Shown here piece by piece: positions 25,248 to 37,297 of a stretch of 64,000 bases of DNA; the stretch's first letter is position 1, and each line of letters opens with the position of its first letter. The notes under the pieces are model-generated. The model was not told the DNA's origin and searched no databases. It saw nothing but the letters and a program-made list of their open reading frames with translations. The DNA lies in contig FJUW01000037.1 in NCBI GenBank assembly GCA_900074885.1, positions 1-64,000 on the forward strand. Direction: 5' to 3'. A program made the translations under genes and the position numbers. The stretch comes from Rhynchosporium graminicola (lineage: Eukaryota; Ascomycota; Leotiomycetes; Helotiales; Ploettnerulaceae).

Positions 25248-26306
25248 ATGGTTATCACGACGCCTTTCCAGGTCAGTGCTCTTTTTCTCGGTTCTGTACG
25301 GGAATTTGGCCTGGAATTCTTGGACGAATTTTGTAATGTCCTTACGTGATTATCGATGCGCAGATGATTATGTCCGCATGTCGAAAAACGCAACATTGAC
25401 TTTACAATTGGTCGTGTAGGAGCGCTGAGCGAAACCTTGGTAACTTGATTTGCGTCTACTTGTACGAATACTGACATGCCTAGACTTTATTTGCGGTGCC
25501 AATGACATGCGAAAGCTGTGTCAAAGACATCTCAGATTCATTATACAAGCTTAGCGGAGTCCAAAGATTTGAAGCAAATCTAAAGGATCAACTCGTGACC
25601 ATCGAAGGCACAGGTTCGTCCTGTCTCATTGCTAGACAGCAATAAGCTATATACTGACACCTACATTAGCGGCTCCTTCTGCGATCGTAGCCGCGATACA
25701 GTCTACTGGACGAGATGCCATCTTACGGGGGACAGGTGGTTCAAACAGTCAGTTACACGAATTTGATGTCTTGTGACTTTGTTCTGAACAATACGTCTAG
25801 GTGCTGCTGTCTGCATTCTTGAGACGCATTCAACGACCGTATCGGACAAAGTTAAGGGATTAGCACGGATGGTACAGGTTTCTCCAACTCTAACGCTCAT
25901 TGATCTCACGACTAGAGGCTTGTCAAAGGGTAGTTACTGGGCTACGATTAGAGAGACAGGTGATATTTCGAATGGTGCCATATCCACAAGGGGGATTTGG
26001 AGTGACACGAACGATGGCGATACCAAGCCGAGAGGATTCTTGGGGACTGTGCAGGTCGGAAAGGATGGTGTCGGGAGTCTGTTCCTTGATAAGCGCATTC
26101 AGATCTGGGAGATGATAGGTCGGGGGATGGTGCTATCGAAACAGCATGAGGGGGAGGCTAAGTTTGAGAAGAACGATGCGGATACGCTCGTTGGTGTCAT
26201 TGCTCGGAGTGCTGGCGTTTGGGATAATGACAAGACAGTCTGCTCGTGTTCTGGCAAGACGTTGTGGGAAGAAAGGAAGGTTGAAGTGAATAAAGGCATG
26301 CTGTAA
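25248..26306 (+). CDS. CCS1: Copper chaperone for superoxide dismutase (CCS)
   Basis: Delivers copper to, and helps form the disulfide of, Cu/Zn superoxide dismutase in cytosol and mitochondrial intermembrane space. Four exons (25248-25271, 25484-25613, 25670-25747, 25801-26306) keep frame and give 245 aa, against 249 in yeast. Domain 1 is an Atx1-like fold with the copper motif MTCESC at about residues 15-20. The middle SOD-like domain spans roughly residues 85-210 (RGLSKGSYWATIRETGDIS...). Near the C-terminus the CxC copper-transfer motif occurs as TVCSCSGKTLWEER. The first exon encodes only MVITTPFQ, followed by a 212-bp intron, the longest in the gene. All key cysteines are intact. Confidence 0.93.
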
Positions 26307-28929
26307 CGATAAATCGGACGAGTAATGGCCTACTGGGATTCTTGGCATGGGTTAATAGCGATCATATTGTTCGATAGAACAACTGGTAACGCTTGCAAAT
26401 GCTTGTATATCTGACAGATCATCACATTGAATCTGGCGTGTAAGCATAGCCTTCTACCGGCTGCTGTCAAATCGCTCAACTTCTGAGCGTTTTTAGTCTT
26501 CATCTCGAGTCATGTGGATTGACACTAATATTGAACGCTTGAAATGCTTGAATGTCGGCATTTGGAGATCATTCGAGAGTTTCGCGTATGGAACAGAAAT
26601 TTATCTTTTCTACTCCCGTCTTGCACATCATGACAACATGACAACATGACAACATGACATCGAATGCCCAGCCCGGCTCCTTGGAATTCGGGGCTTGATC
26701 CGTCGAAGTTGAGACGGAATTGGCAGGCTCCTGTATTGACACTCTGGCTAGGATTATGCAACAAGACTGTCGCGAGGCTGGTCATCGAGACAGATCTGCC
26801 AGGAGACGTGGAAGGCGAGTGTTGGACCAAGGTCTTGGGGACTGGAATCAGATATCCTCAAACGAGCTTCGAGGGTAAGCGAGTTTCGCCTGTCTCCCCT
26901 GACTCCTGAGACGTCGAGCAGGGCAGGGCGGGGCCAAAACCACAGTGCAGGTTGGATAGAGTTCATTCAACGAGCTTATTCAATGGGGTTGATTAGAAAG
27001 AGTTAGACATATGAATCATCTGAGTATCGCAAACGAGGCTCGACATATTTTTAATGGGGATATCGACGGGGATTTGGGTTCATGCCGCACCGACTTTGAG
27101 GAATGAGGGACGAGTGACGTCGTGAAGACGAGAGAGCACCTGGATGCTTGGTTTACCTACTCGCTCAGCTGCAGTGTAGATATTGTTTTGGTAAATACAG
27201 AACGATTTAGCAGACCAACATCTATAGATTCTGAACGGCGGCTGTCGCGTTTGCGTTATCAGCTGATTGAGCAAGACCTTAATAGTCCAAGATCAAGAAG
27301 AAATCAGCCAATAATACCGTAGTCTTCCTTCCAACTCCAAGACATCGTGATAATTGTACAGTACCAAGTCCGTATGTGCTGTCAGGCCGATAAGCACAGG
27401 CGGCCCTACTGTACTGTAGGTACGGTACGCGCCCTGGAACGCCTGGCGTACCAGCAGCGCCCGCTGTCGAACCAATTACCGGGATCTCGAAGTCTTGGAA
27501 CACTCGCTGCTTTGAGAGCGGACAGGGCATTGATTGCCACGATGTTTGGTGGTCCGTCCTTCCGTACACGAACACGAGCAGTACGGATCGCAATGGATTG
27601 ATTATTCGTATTGTATGTGGTCGCAGAGTCGTTGCTTGAGGTTGCCCATTGACACAGTCTTTGCAGGCAAATGGTGGTTCTGGTGCTGGTGGTGCTGGCA
27701 GGCTTTGAGTGATCAGGATTCCCAGAGATCCATCCATCCCTTTTCCGCCCTCGATCATCGTCAAAACATCAGCAGCACCAAGCAGGAGCATTGGTTGCAC
27801 GCACCATTGTATTCCTGCTGTAAGCCGACGCCGACCTTTCCCCAGGGCGACTTCATCCCATACATGCTTCAACAATGCCGGATAGCCTCCAAGCAGCGCA
27901 TGCCCCCAGCTTTCAAGTTTCAACTATTGAAGTGAAGTTCTTCGGAACAAGCAAGCAAGTCTATCACTTACGACACGAGACCGCTTCGAGCTTTCACAAA
28001 AGCACTTCCCTACCTCCCGTAGGTACCCTCAGACTGGTGCATCCGCAATTACGTCCATTGCTACATCATATTACCGCACTACTGTCTTGATCGTGGACTA
28101 TCACACAAATCCGCAGTCTCGCACAAGCCGAAAAGGAAACCACTATCGCCGGCCCAGCCCTTCTTTTTCAGCAGCCAGCCCAGGCCGGAGCGTGCATGAC
28201 AGTGCCAGAGACAGGGACTGGGACTGGGACTAGGACCCCCTCCCCTCTCCCCGAATCGAGATCCTGTTACGCGCTGGAACTAGGCCACTACTGAGATGCC
28301 CAGACCAGCCAGCCCACCAGTCAATCGCCTCTTCAACCCACTGCACTCCGATCCAATCCTTTCCTACCTTACCCATCGCATCCGTCCATCTGACCTGTAT
28401 GTCCTGTCTCGCCGTATCCTTACTCGACCTCTTTCAACTCCTGCTAGCCAGCGAGATCGTTCGTACCTGACAGAACATTACATCCCCTCGGTGGACCTTC
28501 CAATCTTTTACAACAACACCAACTCTACCGTATTTCTGCTCAGATCGCCTGCACACTCTCTACCAGAATCAAATCGCAACCATAATCAAGCCAAGAGACC
28601 CCAAGCCGCTGATATTAAAGAGGCCCTCGAACTAAAGTAATAATAAAAGCCGCGTTCCCGCGATACGCCAAACCAGCCACCCACCTTCAGACATTGAAGC
28701 TTGAGAGCATCGTCAACGACGTCTGAGGATAGGTTAACCTACGGCGGAAGGGAGAATAAGAGCAGGAACGCATCGGAAGCATCGTTAGGCAGTGCTGGTT
28801 TTTGGAGAAGCCTCGGTCGAACGACTTACGTCGAAACTCGTGTTCCCCCACCGATTAAGGCTGGTCGCTCGCAAGCGACCAGTGATTTGAGAATAGCAAG
28901 ACTGGGTCTGCAAAAATCATATCGCAATA
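26307..28929. other. 2.6-kb intergenic and noxR leader region
   Basis: I see no convincing protein gene. Contents are a TGACAACA microsatellite (26631-26654), a GGGACT triplet repeat (28214-28231), GC-richer DNA around 27350-27950 with overlapping frames on both strands, and pyrimidine-rich sequence from about 28250 to 28900 that looks like a long noxR promoter and 5' leader. An ATG-initiated 114-codon frame sits at 28296-28640. A 214-codon minus frame at 27279-27923 lacks an ATG start and has no family resemblance. Confidence 0.55.
26631..26654. repeat. TGACAACA x3 microsatellite
   Basis: Three perfect 8-bp units followed by a decayed fourth (TGACATCG). Confidence 0.9.
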
Positions 28930-30801
28930 ATGTCGTTGAAGCAGGTACGTGCCACAGTACTGTTCGAAAGGCGCTGGTCAGCTGCTAATGAAGATCAGGA
29001 AATCGAGACATGGGTGGCAGCCCTTAGTCACTACGATAGTAATGAGTTCGATGATGCGTTGAAGGAGTTTGATGGCATTTCGGATACCTCGAAAATTCTG
29101 TTCAATTGTGGTGTGATTCATGCGACGCTGGGAGAGCATGAGAAGGCGGTTCGTAGCATATGGATACTCCCGGTGGACTGCCGGTGCTAATGTTGTCTAG
29201 GTCGAGTGCTATCAAAGGGCCGTCCGCTTAGATCAATACCTCGCCGTGGCATACTTCCAGCAAGGAGTTTCGAATTTCTTGGTTGGCGACTTCGAGGAGG
29301 CTTTGGCAAATTTCAACGACACGTTACTATATCTGAGAGGGAACAACATGATTGATTACGCCCAGCTGGGCCTCATGTTCAAGCTATATTCTTGCGAGGT
29401 TCTTTTCAACCGAGGATTATGCTACATTTATCTACAACAGAAAGAAGCTGGAATGCAAGATTTCTCATTTGCTGTTAAGGAGAAGGTTGTCGAGGATCAC
29501 AATGTCATTGATGAGGCTATTCGTGAGGAGGCAGAGGTATGTCCCCACCGAAATGCCCATCACTTTTATTGACAATCCCAGGGATACACTGTTTTCTCGA
29601 TACCCGTCGGTGTCGTCTATCGACCTAATCAGGCAAAAGTCAAGAACTTGAAGACGAAAGATTACTTGGGCAAAGCTCGCTTGGTCGCAGCATCAGACAG
29701 AGCCAATGCTTTTACAGGATTTGCAGGATCAGAGATTAAAAATGTAAGGACTCTACCTCCGTGTTGATAGGCCACTTACTCACACGTCAAGCAACAACAG
29801 GCTGGTAAACTCGATGTCAAAGATGATAGACCTGTTGAGAATCTTTCGTTTGCCGCCACGAATTTAGTCAAACCAGGGCTTTCAAGTAAACGACAACAAT
29901 CCGAACCTCCACTCAACAGGAACGTCTTTCCGCCAACGCCACCGCCCGAATCGGAGAAGTCCCAGTCTGCAAGTCAGATGAGTCGAGGTGCTTCTGTCCG
30001 CAATGGTACGAAACCAGCACCGGCCAAGCTCAACATCGAGAGAGCCAGACCAAACGAGAGGTACGAAGTCCGAGACGATAGGTTGAGTCCACAGGCGCAA
30101 CGATACGGAACACAGCGGTCAATGTCAGAAAGACCAGGTCGGCAAACGTCGACAAGAGACTCTTCCCGCACACGCCAACAACAACCTAGGAGACGTTCGG
30201 AAGAAGAAGAGGAAGAGGATGACTACCCTGGAGAACTCTACGATATGTACTCTGGAGGAAGTGGAGCTCGGAATTCACGAGACAACCGCAATTGGAACCA
30301 ACGGAGACAGCAACCCAGGTACATCGAGGAAGAAGAAGAATACGCCAGCGATTATGACGACGGTTCTTTCGACGAGAACGATTTCGAAATGGTATCAAGC
30401 AGTCGAGCACCTCCACGGCGCGCACAATCCTCGGCTGGTGGTCGCGGCCAATCAAGGAGACCAGAAATCCGCAAGATCAGAGTCAAGGTGCATTCCGAAG
30501 ACGTTCGCTATATCATGATCGGGGTCGCTGTCGAGTTCCCTGATATGGTCGACAAAATACGAGAGAAATTCGGATTGCGGAAACGTTTCAAGATCAAGGT
30601 CCTCGATGACGATATGCCGAATGGGGATATGATCACTATGGGCGATCAAGACGATTTAGATATGGTGATCATGAGCGTGAAGTCGAATGCGAAGAAAGAG
30701 AGATTAGACATGGGAAAAATGGAGGTGAGAATAGAAGATGAAAGAGGAAAAGGAAGAAGAGAAAGCTAACAAGGTTCTAGGTCTGGGTCCAGGAACTTTG
30801 A
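28930..30801 (+). CDS. noxR: NADPH oxidase regulatory subunit NoxR (p67phox-like)
   Basis: Activates NoxA/NoxB at membranes together with Rac and, in fungi, polarity scaffolds. Six exons (28930-28944, 28999-29148, 29201-29536, 29582-29743, 29801-30724, 30781-30801) give 535 aa. Residues about 6-160 are TPR repeats (ALSHYDSNEFDDALKEF, LFNCGVIHATLGEHEKAV, AYFQQGVSNFLVGDFEEAL, LFNRGLCYIYLQQ). A low-complexity, Arg- and Glu-rich middle follows (RRRSEEEEEEDDYPGELYDM). The C-terminal PB1 domain starts near IRKIRVKVHSEDVRYIMI and ends with the DDLDMVI segment. The last exon is only 21 nt: a 56-bp intron with GCTAAC branch and CTAG acceptor joins MGKMEV to WVQEL-stop. Ignoring it gives a false end at 30769. 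Confidence 0.95.
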
Positions 30802-31847
30802 ATGACATGAACCAATCTTACGACATTTATAACGGCCATCTTTTGCTATCTACATCCTCGTCTTATCTACTCTATGTAATAATACCTCGCCTCGATGTAC
30901 CTATTTATCCTGTTTCGTCACATCACATCATATCACCACCGTATATACCAGCGAGCACCGCCGTGTCTCGCCTGCATGCATATATAATCACATCTAGATG
31001 GGGGAAGAAAGGAGCATCTTTCGGGCTTTCAGTGGGCCTGTCACTATAAATAATATATCTCTCAAGTATGCTGTCTGGGACAGTACAATACGGGTAATAG
31101 TCTCAGTAATAGGACTTGGGCGACCCCAGAGGAGTTTTGGATATAGATATACAAAATACATCTTGACCTATTCCAATCCTTGGCTTTCTGTTACTTCTTT
31201 TCGAAGCTGACCGAGCTCGTTTCCGGTGATCACAGGAGGGAAGTCCTGTAAGAGCTTCGCGAAATGCAAGAAGTAGTCGAGTGGTGTCACGGAATCATTT
31301 CGTGACCCTGCACCTTTTTTGGTAGCAGCAAGATTTTAGTAACATTGCAAAATATTTCAAAAAACCTTTTCTATCAATGTCGTGACACTGCAAAACCACT
31401 AAGCAAAGTCATTAGATCATTGCTTGACCCCGAAGAATTACCCAGGCAAAGGTCCTGTACCGTAATAGCTTCGTGACTTTCAAAGCTGATTAGGGTAAAA
31501 AGTCCCAGAATAATCTCGTGACGTTTGAAATCAGTTAATGCAATATTCAAAAATGATTTTATGACTTTGGAAATTTCCTGGAAGTAAAGTCTTAAGATCA
31601 TTTGGTGGGTTTGAGTGTCACGTTTTCGGAAGTCTTCTGAAAAGCCTATACATTTGGGAGTTCTTCAAGCGGTTACCTACTTCACCAGTCAGTATTGAAA
31701 TGTCCCAGCCACGTTAATGATGGTTACACGTACATATTTTACAGACGTAATTATATATTTGCTCGTGAAGTCATCTATCATGACACATCTATCATCACAT
31801 ATCTATCCCAACATCTTATTTCAATTCCGAAATCCAGATCGTTCCCT
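30802..31847. other. Intergenic region with degenerate CGTGAC repeats
   Basis: About 480 bp of probable noxR 3' UTR and spacer, then a patch at 31286-31625 in which CGTGAC (or its decayed form) recurs at 31303, 31378, 31471, 31515 and 31558 and as GTGTCACG near both ends. No gene is visible. Confidence 0.55.
31286..31625. repeat. Degenerate CGTGAC-motif repeat patch
   Basis: Five spaced occurrences of a (T)CGTGAC(n)2TG/TTCAAA-like motif, bounded by GTGTCACG at about 31286 and 31615. A related CGTGACTTTCAAAG occurs alone at about 49693. It may be a decayed small non-autonomous element. Confidence 0.45.
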
Positions 31848-32636
31848 CTACATCGGCATCCTCCTCATCTCTTCCACCGTCCAATACCGCCTCATATTCT
31901 CGGCCCCGAGTGTCTTAACTTCCTGCTCCAAATGCGTCCAGAGCACCGTCCCCCAAGAATCCATCTTCTCCTTCAACACTCCCAACTGCAATTCCGTCTC
32001 TCCACTCCTACACCTCTCGAGATAAGCTTCGAATTCATCCATCCCCTTATGAATCTGCTTATGCTGTCGTAATAACTCGGCTGCGTTTTTCCCTTGCTTG
32101 AACTCGGGCATCTTCTGTGCGAGGACGGGGAATATGTGCTGTTCTTCTATGGCGTGATGCGTCGAGAGGTGAGAGCAGAATTGCAGGCCGGTGGAGAGGA
32201 ATTGCTTGAGGGAGAGGTTGGAGGGGCGTTTTTTGGACTCGCAGGCGGAGTAGAGGAGGGTCCAGGATTGGCGGAAGTGGGTATGCTAATTCATGTGTTA
32301 GTGTATAACATGTCTATTGCTTGATTGCATTCGAACACTAGGTAGCGCTACAGGTATTGTCACATGGGAAGTTGAGGCCGGAAAGGAAGGACTAACAAAA
32401 TACTCCATGTGTTCCGCCATACTGTTGTACGCTCTGAATTCCGCAGCGCTCAGCTTGGGTAGCTTTACTTCCTCTTTCTTCTCTTCTTCCTCTATCTCCT
32501 TTTTGATTTCACTCCTGCCCACGGTAGCTTCTACAGCAGGCCCCTTCTTTCCATTCAGTATCTCAGCCTCGGTCTCCGCAGGTTTCGCCAATCGCTCTAC
32601 TCCTTCACTTATGTCTTCCTGCTTCAAATCCGCCAT
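31848..32636 (-). CDS. Hemerythrin/HHE cation-binding domain protein
   Basis: Two exons (32397-32636 and 31848-32285) joined by a 111-bp intron give 225 aa. The N-terminal part is charged, with a KKEIEEEEKKEE run (about residues 43-60), and lacks obvious signals. The rest is an HHE-type helical bundle: EFRAYNSMAEHMEYF, HTHFRQSW, HLSTHHAIEEQHIFP (HxxxE-H), LLRQHKQIHKGMDEF and WTHLEQEV. Such His/Glu spacing binds a di-iron centre or other metals; the substrate of fungal members is generally unknown. I chose the ATG at 32636 (MADLKQ). The same frame is open to an ATG at 32813, whose Arg/Ser-rich extension (RRSFTCSPPYSQ) could be a mitochondrial presequence, so the start is undecided. Confidence 0.85.
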
Positions 32637-34361
32637 AATGCCTTGGAAGTTCTGTGAATAAGGAGGCGAACAGGTAAAAGAGCGTCTGCAGAGAGCGTAG
32701 GAGGGAGGCGGGATGCGTGGATAGCTGTGTATGCGTGTTGGAAGGTGCGTATGGGTTGCGGCGAGTTCTACTCGGGAGGCTTGGAGGAGTAGGGCGAAGA
32801 TTGAAGTGCGCATTTACCTGCAGGAGAAAGTGCATGAATATATGAAAAAGAATTGTAGAAGAAGAATAAGAAGAGAAAGAGAGAAGATAGAAGAAGTAAC
32901 TAGATGGAAAAGAATGGAGGGGGAGCAAGTCCTGACCTTTTCCAGGCTAAAGCCTTGCACAAGGCCATGCGAGGCTTCAAATATTGCAATTCGCAGTTCT
33001 TGATTGGCTGCTTGACACGAAAGGTGGGTATGTTGATGCTGACTGAACATGTAATCGGGATCGATAAGCACTGCTCGCTCGGCCGGATGATTGCTTAGCG
33101 AGGGGCTTTGTTTATTATCCGCTCCAGCGCTAATTCTCGACATTGCTGGAGATATCGTGGGATAATTCGATTCGTCGCATCTGCCTCGCAGACTTGCATT
33201 CAGCAACATTGAGGGAGAGAGATACGGCCGAATGAATGCTAACTCCGAGTATAAACCCTCCCTTGGATTCGAGATTTCTTGTCACTTTCGGGTTTCAATC
33301 CTGCAAGCATTCGCTAACGGATTCGATTCTAACATCCATCACGCACTGCAGCGCTGCGCAATTACTCGGTCTTGATTTCAATTTATGTTGCAGTCGAAAT
33401 ATGCAAAGTTGTGGCTTGACCATGATGACTTGGAACTACGCCTGCGAGCTTTGCATGGATCTTTCGGTTTCGCCATAGTATTTCCTTTCCGCTGAGATAT
33501 GGTATGAGACTGCGTTCATAAGACCACGATCGTAAGTTCAATGTGACAAGATTGTATGAGCTGCTTATCGGGCATTATACCTATTTTACTGAAGCTCTCT
33601 CCCAGACTTATTCGAAGGGAAAGTCTGAGCTATAAAGGTCCCCAGAAGTTCTCGAGCAGACATTATTATGTCTCCCACTCTGCCGCTTGATTCTCCGCAG
33701 CAATAAAAATGAGATTCCTTCTAGTCATTCGTAGATATTAACTGTGACTAAAATCCGCACATCAAAGCTCGGGGAACTTGTGGCTCGGAAGAGGCGTGGC
33801 CGCTGAGGCTCCTTTCCTGGTTCCACTCTGCCTCTCACAAATTTTCACGGCTTTTTAGATAAACAGACACAAGCCTTGTTTGAGAAGGTAAAGAATACTT
33901 AATTATTGAGATTTCATGATGGCATAGCAACTCTAGTTGAGAGCTGTGGTGAGATCTCACCGAGTCAAAATGGTGTTGCCATCCTTCGTACATTATAGGT
34001 AGTTTGAGACTTGCTACATGCCATGTTGTAGCTCAGAATCTCTCTGTAGACGGCCACCATTCCTTCACTCTCAATCAGTGGGTGAGCTCATCAGATATGA
34101 CCAGCTTCCTAACACGCTTGTTTTGAGCTTTTCGACTTCTGCCGTACAGATCAGAGCTTCATATCAGAACTAATGGCAATAACTTGAATGATCTACCTAT
34201 ATATATGGGCTCCTAGAGGACAATTGTTTTTCTAATTAGAGCAGTATCAGCTGCTTCTGCTTCTGTTGTTCGTTTGCTTCTCGTTTCGCGTTGGGGTTCT
34301 ACAAGCCCCTCAGCACACACCTACATCTTTCCCCCAACTCCTCCCATAACACTAGAATGGT
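32637..34361. other. Intergenic stretch, no gene seen
   Basis: 1.7 kb without a convincing gene. The first 180 bp may be coding if the hemerythrin-domain protein starts at 32813. Purine-rich GAAGAA tracts occur at 32850-32900. AT content rises from 33500 to 34250. I see no tRNA or repeat. Confidence 0.55.
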
Positions 34362-36091
34362 TCAAATCTCATGCCTCCCCTTATGATTCCAGAAGAAAGC
34401 CACAATAACAACATTATGCAATAACTTCAAACCACCTGCCACGATGAATGCTACCCAAAAGTATCCTGAGCCGGCAAACTCCCCCGTCAAGAATAAACCA
34501 GCACAACACCCCACCGTCTTGACTACCATCACCAAACCCATCGCACTCGTTCTCTCCTCATCCAACACTCCGCCCATAATAAATGATTGTCTAGGGGCAG
34601 CATCAATCTCCCTCAATACGATCCTCAACATGAACAGACCCAGGGCTAGGGTCCTATTACTCGGCGCCGTAATCATGAGGAGCGAAATGGATGTTATCGT
34701 ATGACAAAGTACCATAGTTGGAAATTGTCCTAGGGCTCGAGATAGAGGCGAAGAGAGTAGATTGAGGAAAGAAGATATGATTGATGCGATGAATATGGCC
34801 AGGCCGAGTGGCCCTTCACCAATATTGTATTTTCGCTTGAAGAAATATGTCATCCATGTTATCTGGGCAAGGCCAGAGCCGATGTAGTCTGGTATCATGG
34901 CGAGGCTGAGCTTCCAGATGAAAGAGCGTGAATCGGGCGTGAACATCGGTGCGAGATCGGTATCGCTGTGGGATGGGGATATGTCGTTGCCCCTGGGGTA
35001 TGAGGCAGTGCCATATGGTCCGTCCTGGTGTTGACATTGGTGTTCGCTCAAGAGCGGATGTGAAGTATCTATTGATTCTACTTCACTGTCATCGAGAAGT
35101 GCAGATGAAGCCTGCAGCTCTACTTGGCTGCTGATACATAGTGCGCAGACCAACTTCAAAAATCCTACAGCAGCATAGCCCAGAAATACCAAGCGATAGA
35201 TATCAAGAGCTTGAAGACCGTAGTCGCCTTTCAGTACGTCGACTGCAAAGCCAGTGAAGAGAGTGCTGGCTGCCATGCCGATCATACCGAGCAATGTCCA
35301 CCAGGCAAAGAAATCGTTACGGTTTTCTGGTGTGCTGAGACGAGCTATGGCCGATTCCTCTATGGCCTTGAAAGGATCGATTTCGTTTGCGCTGAACATG
35401 TGGCGATCAGCACAGTTGACAAAATCTTGAACAGAAGGTGTAAAATCAATCTTCGGAAATGAGTTATTTGTAAACATAAAAAGTGTTTACCTTGGATTTA
35501 TCACACCCAACACACTCGCCGCCAACAGTACCCAATAATTTTCCAGAACAGCAAACGCAATCCCGCCGCCCACCATCAACAATGCACCAGCAACCATCGT
35601 CGTCCTGACCCCCATACCGTCTCCAACCACCGTCAAAACAGTACTCACACCGATATCACCAACTAGAGTAAGCGTCATGAACAGTCCAATCTTCGTATCT
35701 GGAACACCGAGCGCTGAGAGGTATGGGACGAGGACGAGAGTTGTGCCGCCATATGCAAACATACGGATCATGCGTGCGAGGATAAGAAGTTTGAGATCGA
35801 GGCTGGAATGCCATACCTAGAGAAGAGAAGTAAGTCATGGCTTTTGGAGCTTTTCTTGATGTGTTTCCGGGCCCCCAACACCAGCAATACTCCTGGAGTA
35901 TAATAGAAGGATTGATTGTCTACACGACTTACAGAGTCGGCGCCGAGAGAGAGACTAAGTCTTTTAAGTGCTTTCGGAAGACCCATCTTGTGGAAGAGCG
36001 TGCTATAAACAGTAGCAATGATTAGAAACGTGTATACACATTGGTATCGAGCGAACAGATGTTTCTCAGGAATGGACGAGATATCAAGCAT
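34362..36091 (-). CDS. MFS (major facilitator superfamily) transporter, substrate unknown
   Basis: Three exons (35933-36091, 35491-35816, 34362-35391), phase-consistent, give 504 aa. The N-terminal half shows the usual alternation of hydrophobic helices (FAYGGTTLVLVPYLSALG; TKIGLFMTLTLVGDIGVSTVL; ALLMVGGGIAFAVLENYWVL). The loop SANEIDPFKAIEESAIARL and the FFAWWTLLGMIGMA helix are typical of a fungal MFS family. A hydrophilic loop of about 60 residues rich in Ser/Asp/His (about residues 250-310) separates the two six-helix halves. The C-terminal half contains GLGMAQIxW-like and SFLNLLSSPLSRALGQFP segments. The second intron has an ATG and an open frame running into it, which would mislead a simple start prediction. 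It stands alone with no biosynthetic neighbours, so nothing indicates the substrate. Confidence 0.87.
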
Positions 36092-37297
36092 TCAAAGCAC
36101 GATTTCGAGTGACACCTCTTCTCACGTCACCGGTATTCAGCTGATCTGACAAGTGAGAAATCATATCGTTTTCTTGATCAGGAAGCACGGCATATAGTCG
36201 ATCTGGCATGGGATCCCTAGCCATGTCGCCATGTAGAAGGTCCGATCATGTCTACTGTTGACAAAGAGATGGAACGGACTTGACGAATGGTGCTACCCGA
36301 AAAGGTGTAGAGATGAGGCGTATGGGTCAATACTGGAACTTGGTTGGACAATTCGATATCCGAAGGGAACATCTCCGAGGTTTGGGAAGAGGTTGATGTC
36401 GTGCTGTGTGATACAAGGTGTTTGTGTGATGTCGTGGCATGGGATGGTAGCCACGATGTGGTTTCCGAATCTTTGGAACCGAGCATCGGAGTTCATATTT
36501 GTCTCTGAATGTATTTGAGACCTTGAAAGACACAATCAGAGGAAAAGAAAGCAAGGAAGGAACAGCGACCAAGCGAAGCAGCCGTGGGTAGCAAATCTTA
36601 TAAATTCTCATTTACAAGTGCCATAACAACAGAATGCATCCTTGAAAGCCAATAACCAGATGTTGGCACCGGAAACTAGCTTGATTGCCCGGCATAGCAT
36701 AATCCTAAGGCGCCTCTGGCATGGATCTACAAAGTGGAGCATTCTTGAGAAGAGGACGACTAGCTTCGCTTCACAAGAGAAATCAAACTTTTCTCTGACG
36801 GTTGTTACGTCGTTCGCTCGTACCGGCTGCAGCCAGAGCACGCCTAGCTTAATGCTGATGTCAGTTTCAGAGATTGTCACACATGGGCACGATTAATGCT
36901 GTACAAAAATGACCGATAATGTGATAACTTCAAAAAGAGAAATTGTTACATTGCAGTCACTTAAAAGCGGCCCTCATAGCAATAACACATCACAAAGCAA
37001 TACCGTGAGGTCCGTGAAGAGCTCACTGCAACGGTGGCTGTTAGAAGCAACCAAATAGCAACTCACCACGCTTTTATTTTACACACATCGTCGCCGTCGT
37101 TAAGCCATCGCTGAGATATGCTTTACAGAAGATCCCCTTGCCCATACCTTCAAACGCCATCCATCCCAATTTGTACAGTAGAGAGTCTAATGACACCAGA
37201 GTAGAAAAGAGAAAACGCCGTTAGATATGCCCTTCCAATGCCGCCTCATTTATAGTCGTACATATCCTACTTCCCACTGGTTCAAAAATAAAACGCC
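36092..37297. other. Intergenic stretch, no gene seen
   Basis: Several short overlapping frames of under 95 codons lie on both strands, none protein-like. It includes the MFS promoter side (right of 36091) and the 3' side of AVO3. Confidence 0.6.

Noticed and set aside
25081..25419. 112-codon plus frame
   Set aside because: It overlaps CCS1 exon 1 and its first intron in another frame, and has no protein-like features.
27279..27923. 214-codon open frame on minus
   Set aside because: No ATG start (TTG), no recognisable domain, odd Gly/Pro composition, and overlapping frames on the other strand in GC-richer DNA.
35392..35490. Start of the MFS C-terminal part at an ATG near 35477
   Set aside because: This ATG lies inside an intron; splicing 35491 to 35391 restores VINPS-ANEIDPF.
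34362..37297. Secondary-metabolite or transporter gene cluster
   Set aside because: The MFS gene has only housekeeping or unrelated neighbours and no synthase, P450 or regulator is present.
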